Assembly: GCF_002788215.1 (NCBI RefSeq) | Contig: NZ_CP024845.1 | Span: 992,001 to 1,056,000 of the forward strand | Reading direction: 5' to 3' | DNA length: 64,000 nt | Source: Halohasta litchfieldiae | GTDB taxonomy: Archaea > Halobacteriota > Halobacteria > Halobacteriales > Haloferacaceae | In this document: positions 53,001-61,728 of the stretch, one piece after another | Numbering within the stretch: position 1 is the first letter of the stretch | Layout of the letters: each line of letters begins with the position of its first letter | The notes under the pieces: generated by a model | The model's database searches: none | Seen by the model: the letters and a program-made list of their open reading frames with translations, nothing else | Told to the model about the DNA's origin: nothing | Program-made: the position numbers and the translations under genes

Positions 53001-53660
53001 TTCCTTGTCTTCGATCTTGAGAGCGGCCTCGTTGATTCGGTCTTTGACCGCTTCCAACTCCTCGAAAGCGGCCTCCTTCTTCTGGTCAAACTCCGCGACG
53101 CCAGCGATTTCGTCGATGATGCCGCGGCGCTGGAACGCTGACATGTTGATGATCTCGGTGACGTCGCCCTGCATCACGACGTTGTACCCCTCGGGGGCGA
53201 TTCCGGCCTGCGACAGCAAGTCCTGAATATCCCCGAGATTCACCGAGCGTTCGTTGAGATAGTAGTACGAATAGTAGTTATCTTCGGTCTGTTTGACCCG
53301 GCGTTTGATCGTGATTTCGTCGACGTCGCCGATACGGTCGCTTCCGGCGGCGGTGACGACCTGCTCACGGGAGAGGGTACGGTCGCTGTTGTCGAGGATG
53401 ACCTCGACGCTGGCTTCGCGGGTGCCACCCCCAGCGTCTTCCTCGCCGTCGTGGCCGGGATTATAAATGAGATCGGTGAGCTTCTCGGCGCGGATGCCGC
53501 GAGTGCGGGCGAGTCCGAGTGCAAAGAGGACACCATCGATAATGTTCGATTTGCCCGACCCGTTAGGGCCGGTGATGACCGTAAAATCCTCGTAGAAGGG
53601 GATGCGCGTCGGTCTGCCGAAGCTTTTGAAACCGTCTAAGACGAGGGCTGAAATGTGCAT
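50034..53660 (-). CDS. smc: Chromosome segregation SMC protein
   Basis: The 1208-residue protein has Walker A GPNGSGKSN (about 32-40), long coiled coils (about 170-500 and 670-1000), a hinge (about 515-660, HGAVGDLGSVDGEYATACET and GAMTGGSGGGSRYSFSHSGG) and a C-terminal ATPase with MSGGEKSLTALAFIFAIQRH and Walker B PFYALDEIDAFLDAV. It compacts and segregates the chromosome as an ABC-type ATPase dimer. It is the middle gene of a three-gene run with ScpA downstream. Confidence 0.97.
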   Translation of the reverse strand: MHISALVLDGFKSFGRPTRIPFYEDFTVITGPNGSGKSNIIDGVLFALGLARTRGIRAEKLTDLIYNPGHDGEEDAGGGTREASVEVILDNSDRTLSREQVVTAAGSDRIGDVDEITIKRRVKQTEDNYYSYYYLNERSVNLGDIQDLLSQAGIAPEGYNVVMQGDVTEIINMSAFQRRGIIDEIAGVAEFDQKKEAAFEELEAVKDRINEAALKIEDKENRLEQLADERDTALEYQSHREEKSEYEGYLKAAELEDKRESLANTEAKIEECEATLEDRQATLDTKQGRLTRLEDELEDLNREIERKGEDEQLAIKREIESVKGEIDRLEGRIETAEERVEEAENERRGAFVELDRKQEQVEELESEIRDHKVKKASIKGTVQTKQSELEEIEAEIENVDTEFDELKAELAAEKERLEGLKSDANEAQREKDRLLDDARRRSNEVTEAQNDLEAAREDLPDLKAKLSELHSELDKAEKNAEKIESTIETLHEERTELKTELDAVDDDLREKQSEYAELEARADDSGDTSWPRAVTTILNANKRGVHGAVGDLGSVDGEYATACETAAGGRLANVVVDDDGVGSDCIDFLKSRNAGRATFLPITKMDDRSLPRLPNDPGVVDFARNLVDYDSKFESIFSYVLGSTLVVEDMQTARQFMGDFRMVTLDGDLVERSGAMTGGSGGGSRYSFSHSGGGKIERIAKEIAKLEDKRRSLDSEIRELESDIDDARDRKSDATETVRSVETDLERTREEIDDTEATTERLEARLEEIEAEREEVTEEMESVDDRLDELETEREAVEETISELEADLADSKIPELTAEADEIKSEIDDHKDRMEKIDGRINEKQLELQYAEEAIEELHDTVETAQNRKAEAKDRIAELEAEIETKEQTLDDKREAVEELEAELVDLKAAREDLKATVKAAKAERDEAQEAVAEIESTLQTHRETVDRLEWEIGELESAVGDYDPEEIPDHDEVESKIETLEAKMEALEPVNMLAIEEYDEVEAELETLTEGRDTLTEERDGIRDRIDQYESQKKSTFMEAFESINDHFTDIFSRLSAGSGELVLEDPDDPFEGGLTMKAQPADKPIQRLAAMSGGEKSLTALAFIFAIQRHNPAPFYALDEIDAFLDAVNAERVGEMVDDLAGDAQFVVVSHRSALLERSERAIGVTMQDDNYSAVTGIQFSEDDAAEGEDGSDDDPDAIEEATADD

Positions 53661-53727
53661 GAGTTACTGTCGGCGGCTGTGACCGCCGGGGAGCGAGACG
53701 CGTCCGGATATCGGGTTCGCAACCGCC

Positions 53728-54075
53728 TCAGGCAACGATAATGTCGCCTTGGACGGTCTCGTCGTCTTCTGTCGACTCCTTCGTCTCGTCGGGGTTATCA
53801 GCTTCGAATGAGGTCGCACCCTCCTCGTTGCTCGGCTCCTGTTCGACGACCTCGACGTGGTCGTCACTTTTGGTCGTCTCGGACGTCGGTGCGACCGGAT
53901 CGGCGTCGACGAAGTCGGTCTCTGCTGTCGATTCCTCGGGTTCGGGCTCGGCGTCGGCCTCGTTTTCGAGTTCGCGGACCCGGGCTTTGGTCTCGACGAG
54001 TTCTTCGGTCAGGCCGTTGACCGCCGCACGGAGCTCTGCGATCTCGCTTTCGAGATCGTCGACTCGATTAGTCAT
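53728..54075 (-). CDS. Small coiled-coil protein upstream of smc (DUF7518-like)
   Basis: From the ATG at 54075 the 115-residue protein begins MTNRVDDLESEIAELRAAVN, a 45-residue coiled coil, followed by an acidic low-complexity tail and a conserved-looking end GDIIVA. I recall a haloarchaeal family called DUF7518 at this place. It lies 67 bases upstream of smc on the same strand, so it may be co-transcribed with smc and scpA. A condensin-associated role is only a guess. Confidence 0.7.
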   Translation of the reverse strand: MTNRVDDLESEIAELRAAVNGLTEELVETKARVRELENEADAEPEPEESTAETDFVDADPVAPTSETTKSDDHVEVVEQEPSNEEGATSFEADNPDETKESTEDDETVQGDIIVA

Positions 54076-54282
54076 GATTGTTGAAGGTTCCCACGGACTC
54101 ATAAAGCTGTGTCAGACACGTGTGTGACAGCTGAAAGATGAGAGGAGTGAGATCAGCAGCCCGTGACCGAGACGGCGCTGCCGTACGTGTCGTTGAACGC
54201 GGGCCAGAACCGGTCGACGAAGACGACAGCGCCGAGGCTACGCTCCGTTAGCCTTTAGCCGCCGGGTAGCAAATCCCGGGTA

Positions 54283-55773
54283 ATGACTGCGCAGGCCGCC
54301 GAAAACCGAGAACACGCGGTCGTAATCGGGCTGGAGGTTCACGTCCAGCTCGAAACGTCGACCAAGATTTTCTGCAACTGTTCGACCACCGCCGTCGACG
54401 ACGAAGAGCCCAACACCCGCACCTGTCCCGTCTGTCTGGGACTCCCCGGCGCACTCCCGGTCCTCAACGAGGGCGCGGTCGAGGCCGCCGTCAAGATCGG
54501 CAAAGCACTCAGCGCCGACATCCCCGAACGGACCACCTTCCACCGGAAAAACTACTACTACCCCGATCTCCCCAAAAACTTCCAACTCACGCAGTACGAC
54601 GCCCCGATCTGCCAGCAGGGGAGCCTCGAAATCTCCGTTGAGGGCCAGCGCCGCGAGATCGGCATCACGCGTGCCCATCTCGAAGAAGACCCCGGCAGCC
54701 TCCAACACGAGGGCGGCAGCATCGACACCGCCGACTACTCGCTGATCAACTACAACCGGGCCGGAACGCCACTGGTCGAGATCGTCACCGAGCCGGATTT
54801 CCGCTCGCCACAGGAGACCCGGGCGTTCCTCGCCAAACTCGAAGGCGTCCTCGAATATTTGGGCGTGTTCGAGGCCACCCGCGACGGCAGTCTCCGTGTC
54901 GACGCCAATATCTCGCTGGTTGAGGCCGAGGACGTCGACGAAGACGGCTCGATATCTGATGACGTCCTTGCGGATGCCAATCGAACCGAGGTGAAGAATA
55001 TTTCGAGCCACAAAGGCGCGGAGAAGGCACTCGCCTACGAGGTCACCCGCCAGAAGAACGCGGTCCGCCGCGGTCGCGTGATCGAAACCGAGACCCGCCA
55101 CTGGGACGAATCCCGTGGAATTACGGTCTCGATGCGTTCGAAGGAGTCCGAGGCCGACTACCGCTACTTCCGGGAAGCCGACCTGCCGCCGCTCGAAGTC
55201 GCCCACTGGAAGGACGAAATATCGATTCCCGAACTGCCGGATGCCCGCCGCGAACGGTTCCAAAGCGAGTACGGTCTCGACAGCGAGTCGGCCTCGAAAC
55301 TCACCTCGACGAAGGCCGTGGCGGACTTCTTCGAGGCGGTCGCCGAGAGCTTCGACGCTGATCTGGCTGCGACGTGGGTCGCCGACAACCTACTGGGCGA
55401 GCTGAATTATCGCGATATGGCAATCACCGACGTCGAAGACCGGCTCGACGAGTTCGAGCGACTGATCGAGTTGGTCGACAGCGACCAAGTCACGACGAAA
55501 AACGCCGAGGAGATCGTGCTCCGGGAGATGCTCGACGAGGGCGACGACCCAGCGACGATCATCGACCGCGAAGGACTCGGGAAGGCCGACGAGGGCGAGA
55601 TCGAAGGCTTCGTCAGCGAAGCTATCGAGGAAAACCCTGACGCCGTCGAGGACTACCACAACGGCGAGGGTGGCGCACTGAACTTCCTCGTCGGCCAAGT
55701 GATGCAGAAATCGCAGGGGTCGGCCGATCCCGGCAGCGTCAACGAACTGCTCCGTGCGGAACTGGCCGAGTAG
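54283..55773 (+). CDS. gatB: Asp-tRNA(Asn)/Glu-tRNA(Gln) amidotransferase subunit B
   Basis: The 496-residue protein starts MTAQAAENREHAVVIGLEVH, then VQLETSTKIFCNCST and a kinase-like domain with TRAHLEEDPGSLQHEGGSID and NRAGTPLVEIVTEPDF, ending with the YqeY-like C-terminal domain (LNFLVGQVMQKSQGSADPGS). Together with GatA and GatC it amidates misacylated tRNA. Cysteine pairs (CNC and CPVCLG) lie in the N-terminal region. GatA and GatC are not in this window. Confidence 0.96.
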   Translation: MTAQAAENREHAVVIGLEVHVQLETSTKIFCNCSTTAVDDEEPNTRTCPVCLGLPGALPVLNEGAVEAAVKIGKALSADIPERTTFHRKNYYYPDLPKNFQLTQYDAPICQQGSLEISVEGQRREIGITRAHLEEDPGSLQHEGGSIDTADYSLINYNRAGTPLVEIVTEPDFRSPQETRAFLAKLEGVLEYLGVFEATRDGSLRVDANISLVEAEDVDEDGSISDDVLADANRTEVKNISSHKGAEKALAYEVTRQKNAVRRGRVIETETRHWDESRGITVSMRSKESEADYRYFREADLPPLEVAHWKDEISIPELPDARRERFQSEYGLDSESASKLTSTKAVADFFEAVAESFDADLAATWVADNLLGELNYRDMAITDVEDRLDEFERLIELVDSDQVTTKNAEEIVLREMLDEGDDPATIIDREGLGKADEGEIEGFVSEAIEENPDAVEDYHNGEGGALNFLVGQVMQKSQGSADPGSVNELLRAELAE

Positions 55774-55784
55774 GCCGACCCTTT

Positions 55785-57220
55785 TCAATCGGTTGGAGCC
55801 GGGGTCGGTTCCTCACGGTCGACCACGCCACCTTTCCACGTACCCAGCCGAAACCAGAAGACAGCGACGACAAACGAGCCGAGCGCGCCGACAGCGTAGG
55901 CCCACCAGAGGCCGTCGACGCCCCAGTCGAAAGCCGCGACCGTGAGGCCGCCGGGGAGCGTGTAGACCCAGCCGAACGCCAACACGAGCGCGACCGGCAC
56001 CCGGAAGATCCACCGCGAGAGGAACGACAACACCATGGCGACTTTCGTCACGCCCGCCCCGCGGAACCCACCCTGAATCACCATGACGCCGCCGAAGAAG
56101 GCCCACGAGGGCGCGACGATCCGGAGGAAGACGATCCCCTCAGCGATCACCGCGGCATCGTCGATGAAGATCCCAATGGCAACTGCCGGAAACGTGACAA
56201 CGAGCCCCGCCGCCGCAAACAGGACCGCCATCGTTGCGGCGGTCGCCTTCCAAACCACCTCGGCGGCGCGGTCCGGCGTGTTGGCTCCGAGGTTCTGGCC
56301 GACACCGGTGGCGGTGGCCTGTCCGACGGCACCGGCGACAGTCCACGAAATCGACATCAATCGGAGGCCGATCCCGTAAGCGGCGATGGCGGCGACGCTG
56401 AACTGGGCGACGAACGCCGCCATCACGACCGACGAAAAGCTCCGAGCCCAGCCATCAATTGTCGCTGGGGTCCCGATCTCGATTAGTCGACGCTGGAGTT
56501 TCCAGTCGGGTTTTAAATCACTGAGCCGGAGCCGGACGCCATACCCACCGGTGAGCAGAATTCCGATCCCAGCGACCACTGCCGCGCCGCGAGCAATAAA
56601 TGTCGCTATCGCCGCTCCCTGCGTGCCGAGGGCCGGGACCGGCCCCCAGCCAAGGATGAAGATCGGGTCGATAACGACGTTCAACCCCGCCGAAAGGAGC
56701 ATCAACCACATCGCAGTCTTGGTGTCGCCAGCACCCTGCAGGGCCGCCCGAAACGCGAAAAACAGGAAAATCAGCGGCAGCGACAGAAAGATGACCTCGA
56801 TATACCCGAGCGCCTCGACGTACACTTGGCCCTGCGCGCCGATGGTCGACAACAGCGGCTGACGAAACGCCAGCCCGACCCCTGCAACACAGTAGCAACC
56901 GCGGTCGTCAACAGCGCTGTCTGGCCGACGACGCGGTCGGCCTCCCGTCTATTCCCCGCGCCGATGTACTGCGAGACCAGCGCAATCGTCGCCGCCGTGA
57001 TCCCCATCGCCGTCGACACGAACATCCACGACAACGGAAACATCAGCGAGACGGCGGCGACGGCCTCGCCACTGACACGGCCGACCCAGAACATATCCGC
57101 GAGGTTGTAGAACGTCTGCAGCAGGTTCCCCAACACCAGCGGCCACGCTAACGAGAACAGCCGCGGCGTGATCGCCCCCGTCGTCATGTCGACTGGCGAA
57201 CTCTTACTCACGATAGCCAC
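55785..57220 (-). pseudogene. MATE-family multidrug exporter, frameshifted
   Basis: The minus strand encodes the N-terminal third of a MATE/NorM transporter (TPRLFSLAWPLVLGNLLQTF, LADMFWVGRVSGEAVAAVSL, QYIGAGNRREADRVVGQTAL) up to about 56883. The reading then runs out of frame, while the remaining two thirds (LSTIGAQGQVYVEALGYIEV, AFRAALQGAGDTKTAMWLML, FRGAGVTKVAMVLSFLSRWI) continue in another frame from about 56875. A missing base in a short C-run at 56879-56882 would explain both. Restored, the protein would be near the normal 475 residues. Either the gene is broken or there is an assembly error. Confidence 0.8.
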
Positions 57221-57269
57221 CTCTGCTGGATCGAACCCACATCATATTTGATTATATGTGATTGCGACG

Positions 57270-57923
57270 CTACTTGCGTGCGATATCCTCGACAGTCAGC
57301 AGTCGTGTGTCGGGGTCGACCGCCGACTCAAGGGCGACGTCAGCGACCCGGTCGACCGAGAGCGGACGCCTGTCGCCGAGTCGCTCGGCGAGCGGCTCGA
57401 TCTCCGCGACGAGTCGACAGAGCCAGTTGAACGGCTCGGGAAAATGCGGCTGTCCGGGGCCGTAGACCGCACCCGGCCGCAGCACGACCGTTTCCATGTT
57501 GAGATCTTCGACGGCGCGTTCGGCCCGTCGCTTCGACCGGAGGTAGGCCCGCCGGGCGGTCGGATAGTTGGCCGCCGAGGACAGAAAGACGTAGGTTTCG
57601 ACCCCAGCGCGTTCGGCCTCCAGCGCCGTGATAATCGCCGAATCGCCGTTGCATCGCTCGTAAGTCGCTCCTTGCTTTGGCTTTTCGTGGGCAATGCCAA
57701 CGCTGTGGATAACGGCGTCGACACCGCGGAGCCGGTCGCGCCACGCATGCGGGCTAAACAGATCCGCGCTGGTCCACTCGACCGCCTCAACCCAGCGGCC
57801 CGAGGCTATTTCGGGACGTCCGCTCCGGGAGACGCTTCGAACCTCGTGGCCCGCTGCGACCGCCTGTCGACAGATCGCACGTCCAATAAATCCGCTTCCG
57901 CCAACAACGAGAAGCCGTGCCAT
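57270..57923 (-). CDS. Short NAD(P)-dependent epimerase-like protein
   Basis: The 217-residue protein starts MARLLVVGGSGFIGRAICRQ, an atypical SDR with GxxGFIG, and contains SSAANYPTARRAYLRSKRRA, with a Tyr followed by Ser-Lys rather than the usual Tyr-x3-Lys spacing. LRPGAVYGPGQPHFPEP is the C-terminal family motif. It resembles the NDUFA9/complex I accessory-like epimerases of haloarchaea. An NAD(P)H-dependent role is assumed; the substrate is unknown. Confidence 0.85.
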   Translation of the reverse strand: MARLLVVGGSGFIGRAICRQAVAAGHEVRSVSRSGRPEIASGRWVEAVEWTSADLFSPHAWRDRLRGVDAVIHSVGIAHEKPKQGATYERCNGDSAIITALEAERAGVETYVFLSSAANYPTARRAYLRSKRRAERAVEDLNMETVVLRPGAVYGPGQPHFPEPFNWLCRLVAEIEPLAERLGDRRPLSVDRVADVALESAVDPDTRLLTVEDIARK

Positions 57924-58002
57924 ACTCGCAGTAGGGGTGGTAGGTACGTGGGAGTTGTGGTCGACTGGGTGTGTTTGTATCGAGTTACGAATCGACTACC
58001 AA

Positions 58003-58284
58003 TCAGATTCGGTCGACTGTCCCCGACGGTTCCGCTGTTGAGTCGGAGTCGTCCGTGTCGGTCGACGCCGCATCGGCTTTGGCTGCCCAGTCGGCTTTGA
58101 TCGCCGCGCGAATCGCTACGCCGAGCAGTACGACGCCCTCGATTCGGGCAGCGGTGACGACCCACGGTTTCGCTGTCGGCGGTTCACCCTCGTAGTCGTA
58201 GCTGAGATCAGTCAGAGTGCTAATAAACCGATCCGGATACAGCGCTTCGACGAGACCGACGAGTCCGATAAGTAGTTTCAGCAT
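58003..58284 (-). CDS. Small membrane-associated protein
   Basis: From the ATG at 58284 the 93-residue protein starts MLKLLIGLVGLVEALYPDRF, has a second hydrophobic segment (VVTAARIEGVVLLGVAIRAA, about 41-60) and an acidic, Ser/Thr-rich tail. A TTTTTATCG element about 27 bases upstream suggests a leaderless message and supports this start. It resembles uncharacterised haloarchaeal small membrane proteins. Confidence 0.6.
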   Translation of the reverse strand: MLKLLIGLVGLVEALYPDRFISTLTDLSYDYEGEPPTAKPWVVTAARIEGVVLLGVAIRAAIKADWAAKADAASTDTDDSDSTAEPSGTVDRI

Positions 58285-58405
58285 ACTCAAATAGTTGGTT
58301 GGGAGCGATAAAAAGTTCGCGGGGTCGACAGCGAACAGTGAGTCAGAGAGGGGATGAACGACTCGCACGAAAGCTTTAGGCCACAAAGCGGCGTACTCCG
58401 GGCTA

Positions 58406-60925
58406 ATGAGTCGCGGGCCCGCACTGATCATTACCGAGAAGGACAACGCTGCCCGGCGAATCGCCGAGATTTTGAGCGGTGACACCGCCGATTCAACCCG
58501 GGAAAACGGCGTCAACGTCTACAAATGGGGCGGGAAACGCTGCATCGGTCTCTCCGGCCACGTCGTCGGCGTCGACTTCCCCGCCGAGTACAACGACTGG
58601 CGGGACGTCGAACCGGTCGAACTGATCGACGCGCCCATCGAAAAACAGCCCACACAGCAAAATATCGTCTCGGCGATCCGGACGCTCTCCAGACACGCCT
58701 CGCAGGTCACGATTGCAACTGACTACGACCGCGAGGGCGAACTCATCGGCAAGGAAGCCTACGAGCTGGTCCGCGAGGTCAACGAGGACGTCGAGATCGA
58801 CCGCGTTCGCTTTTCGTCGATCACCGACCGCGAGGTTCAGGAGGCCTTCGACAACCCCGACGAACTCGATTTCGACCTCGCTGCGGCTGGCGAGGCCCGG
58901 CAGGTGATCGACCTCATCTGGGGGGCTGCGCTCACTCGATTCCTCTCGCTTTCTGCTCGCCAGCTCGGTGACGATTTTATTTCGGTTGGTCGGGTTCAAG
59001 GGCCGACACTCAAACTGATCGTCGACCGGGAACGCGAGATCGACGCCTTCGATCCCGAAGACTACTGGGAACTGTTTGCTGACCTCGAAAAGGCCGACAA
59101 GGGTGGCTTCGAGGCCCAGTACTTCTACCGCGACGAGGATGGCAACGAGGCCGAGCGCGTCTGGGACGGCGACCGTGCGGAGGCCGTCTATGAGGTGTTA
59201 GCCGCAACTGACGCCGCGACCGTCGACTCGGTGCGTCGACGGACCCGAACCGACAAACCACCCGCGCCGTTCAACACCACCCAGTTCATCCGGGCGGCTG
59301 GCTCGCTGAACTACTCGGCCCAGCGGGCGATGAGCATGGCCGAGGATCTGTACACCGCGGGCTATATCACTTACCCGCGAACCGACAACACGGTCTACCC
59401 CGAGGATCTCGACCCCAGAGAGCTTCTTGAAGCGTACCTCGATGACCGAACCTTTGGCGAGGATGCCGAATCCCTGCTGGAAGCCGACGAAATCGAGCCA
59501 ACTGCCGGCGACAAGGAAACGACTGACCACCCGCCAATCCACCCAACCGGCGAGCGACCGGACCGCGGCGAACTCTCCGAGGACGAACGGGAGATCTACG
59601 AACTCGTCGTCCGCCGGTTTTTCGCAACCGTTGCCGACGATGCGACGTGGGAACACCTCAAAGTCGTCTCCGAGATAGCCACCGAAACCACAGACGTCGA
59701 CGACCTCCGACTGAAAGCAAACGGTAAGCGGTTGGTAGAGGCAGGCTACCACGAGGTCTACCCCTATTTCAATCAGCAGGAAACCCACGTTCCGGACGTC
59801 GAGGAGGGCGAATCGCTGGCGATCACCGAGACGCGTATCGAGGACAAACAGACCCAGCCGCCGCGGCGCTACGGTCAGTCGCGGCTGATCGAAACGATGG
59901 AGAAAATGGGGATCGGGACGAAGTCGACGCGTCACCACACCATCGAGAAACTGTACGACCGAGGCTACATCGAGAGCGATCCGCCGCGGCCGACGATGCT
60001 TGCTCGTGCGGTCGTCGAAGCCGCCGAGGAGTACGCCGACCAGATCGTCAGCGAGGATATGACTGCCCAGCTGGAGGCGGATATGCAGGCGATTGCGGCC
60101 GGTGACAAGGGGTACGACGAGGTGACAACCGAATCCAAGGAGATGTTGGAGTTAGTGTTCGACGAACTCACGGACTCCCGTGAGGCGGTCGGCGACCACA
60201 TCCAGAAATCCCTCAAAGCCGACAAAACGCTCGGTCCCTGTCCGGAGTGTGGCGACGACCTCTTGGTTCGGAAGAGTCGACACGGTTCGTACTTCGTCGG
60301 CTGTAACGGCTACCCTGACTGCACGTATACGCTTCCGCTGCCGTCGACCGGTAAACCGCTCATTCTCGAAGACGAGTGTGAGGACCACGAGCTCCACGAG
60401 GTGAAGATGCTCGCGGGGCGCAAGACGTTCACCCACGGCTGTCCGCAGTGTAAGGCCGATGAGGCCGACGAAGAAGAGGATCTCGTTATTGGGGTGTGTC
60501 CGGACTGTGGTGGGGAACACGACGGCGAGTTGGCGATCAAGCGACTCCGAAACGGCTCGCGGCTCGTCGGCTGTACGCGGTATCCCGACTGTGACTACTC
60601 ACTGCCCCTGCCGCGCCGCGGCGAGATCGAAGTCACCGACGCTCGGTGTGAGGAACACGACCTCCCCGAACTCATCGTCCACAGCGGCGACGAGCCGTGG
60701 GAACTCGGCTGTCCGATCTGTAACTACCGGGAGTTTCAGGCAGAACAGAACGGCTCTGAGCTCGAAACCATCAGCGGAATCGGCGAAAAGACCGCCGCCA
60801 AGCTGAAAACCGCGGGCGTCGACGACGTTTCGGCACTCAAAGACGCCGATCCCGACTCTTTGGCCGATGCGGTCGAGGGCGTCGGTGCCGACACCGTGCG
60901 GAACTGGCAGGCCAACGCCGACTGA
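58406..60925 (+). CDS. topA: DNA topoisomerase I
   Basis: The 839-residue type IA enzyme relaxes negative supercoils. It has a TOPRIM domain (ITEKDNAARRIAEIL at about 8-22; ATDYDREGELIG at about 106), the catalytic Tyr region YITYPRTDNTVYP (about 320-332), MGIGTKSTRHHTIEKLYDRG (about 495), and four C-terminal zinc-ribbon-like modules from about 611 (for example CPECGDD with GYPDCTY). It ends with an HhH motif (ISGIGEKTAAKLKTAG). The length is normal for haloarchaeal TopA. Confidence 0.96.
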   Translation: MSRGPALIITEKDNAARRIAEILSGDTADSTRENGVNVYKWGGKRCIGLSGHVVGVDFPAEYNDWRDVEPVELIDAPIEKQPTQQNIVSAIRTLSRHASQVTIATDYDREGELIGKEAYELVREVNEDVEIDRVRFSSITDREVQEAFDNPDELDFDLAAAGEARQVIDLIWGAALTRFLSLSARQLGDDFISVGRVQGPTLKLIVDREREIDAFDPEDYWELFADLEKADKGGFEAQYFYRDEDGNEAERVWDGDRAEAVYEVLAATDAATVDSVRRRTRTDKPPAPFNTTQFIRAAGSLNYSAQRAMSMAEDLYTAGYITYPRTDNTVYPEDLDPRELLEAYLDDRTFGEDAESLLEADEIEPTAGDKETTDHPPIHPTGERPDRGELSEDEREIYELVVRRFFATVADDATWEHLKVVSEIATETTDVDDLRLKANGKRLVEAGYHEVYPYFNQQETHVPDVEEGESLAITETRIEDKQTQPPRRYGQSRLIETMEKMGIGTKSTRHHTIEKLYDRGYIESDPPRPTMLARAVVEAAEEYADQIVSEDMTAQLEADMQAIAAGDKGYDEVTTESKEMLELVFDELTDSREAVGDHIQKSLKADKTLGPCPECGDDLLVRKSRHGSYFVGCNGYPDCTYTLPLPSTGKPLILEDECEDHELHEVKMLAGRKTFTHGCPQCKADEADEEEDLVIGVCPDCGGEHDGELAIKRLRNGSRLVGCTRYPDCDYSLPLPRRGEIEVTDARCEEHDLPELIVHSGDEPWELGCPICNYREFQAEQNGSELETISGIGEKTAAKLKTAGVDDVSALKDADPDSLADAVEGVGADTVRNWQANAD

Positions 60926-60942
60926 ACCGGCGTAGTCAGTGC

Positions 60943-61314
60943 CTACGCTTCGTATGCGTACGCCTGAAGCTCGTCGACCGAAAGCTCGTCGAGGACACCC
61001 TCGGTTGTTGCTTCCAAGACGACTGGTGGGGCGGCACCGGCCTCACGGGCTTCGATCCAGCGTGGGAGACAGACACACCAGCGGTCGCCGGGATGTAGGC
61101 CCGGAAAGTCGAACTCCGGTCGCGGCGTGACCAGATCGTTGCCCTGCTCGCGGCTGTATTCGAGGAACTCCTGTGTCATTACCGCACAGAGCTCGTGTCG
61201 ACCGGGATCACGGTCGAGGTGTCGACAGTTTCCATCGCGCAAAAACCCGGTTTCGGGAGTCGTACTACAGGGTTCGAGTGGATCGCCGAAGACGTTCAGT
61301 TCGTCCGATGGCAT
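60943..61314 (-). CDS. DUF2237 family protein
   Basis: From the ATG at 61314 the 123-residue protein begins MPSDELNVFGDPLEPCSTTP and contains TGFLRDGNCRHLDRDPGRHE and PGDRWCVCLPRWIEAREAG, the family hallmark with several conserved cysteines. A GCTATACC box lies about 27 bases upstream on the minus strand, so the message is leaderless. The function is unknown; the cysteines may bind metal. Confidence 0.85.
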   Translation of the reverse strand: MPSDELNVFGDPLEPCSTTPETGFLRDGNCRHLDRDPGRHELCAVMTQEFLEYSREQGNDLVTPRPEFDFPGLHPGDRWCVCLPRWIEAREAGAAPPVVLEATTEGVLDELSVDELQAYAYEA

Positions 61315-61728
61315 GTGTCGACATCCGAAGACGGAGGGTATAGCTATTGGGTCAAAATAATCGAAAAACGTGTGGTGGCGGGTCGGTGCCCGGCATGCCA
61401 CCCCCATAGCGGGTGCCGTTGCATCGAAACCGACAGTGTCTCGACAGCCGAGTCGTCTCGCTGTCCGCCAGCAGAACGACCCTCCTGTCGAACCGTATGG
61501 CAGCAGTCATCCGAATGCGTCGACGGTCGGGAGCCATCCCCCAATGACTCCCGACGAGCCCGCTCCCCCGAACGGGCTGGCGTCGACCGCGCTGGCGCGC
61601 GAGATCCGGACGTCCCACCGAAATGTCGGTGGCGACAGCCACTGGCTGTCTACTACCACAACCGACCGAAGGAGACGTATGAGTAAAACTATCTCTGCTA
61701 TGCATAGTGAGTTCCGCAGCGACTGCCC
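61315..61728. other. Intergenic region without a clear gene
   Basis: The 414 bases between the DUF2237 start and the stop of the PAS/GAF regulator hold the DUF2237 promoter (about 61338-61351). The rest shows no convincing ORF; a 24-codon frame at 61680 has an upstream GGAG but no family support. No repeats or RNA structures stand out. Confidence 0.5.
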
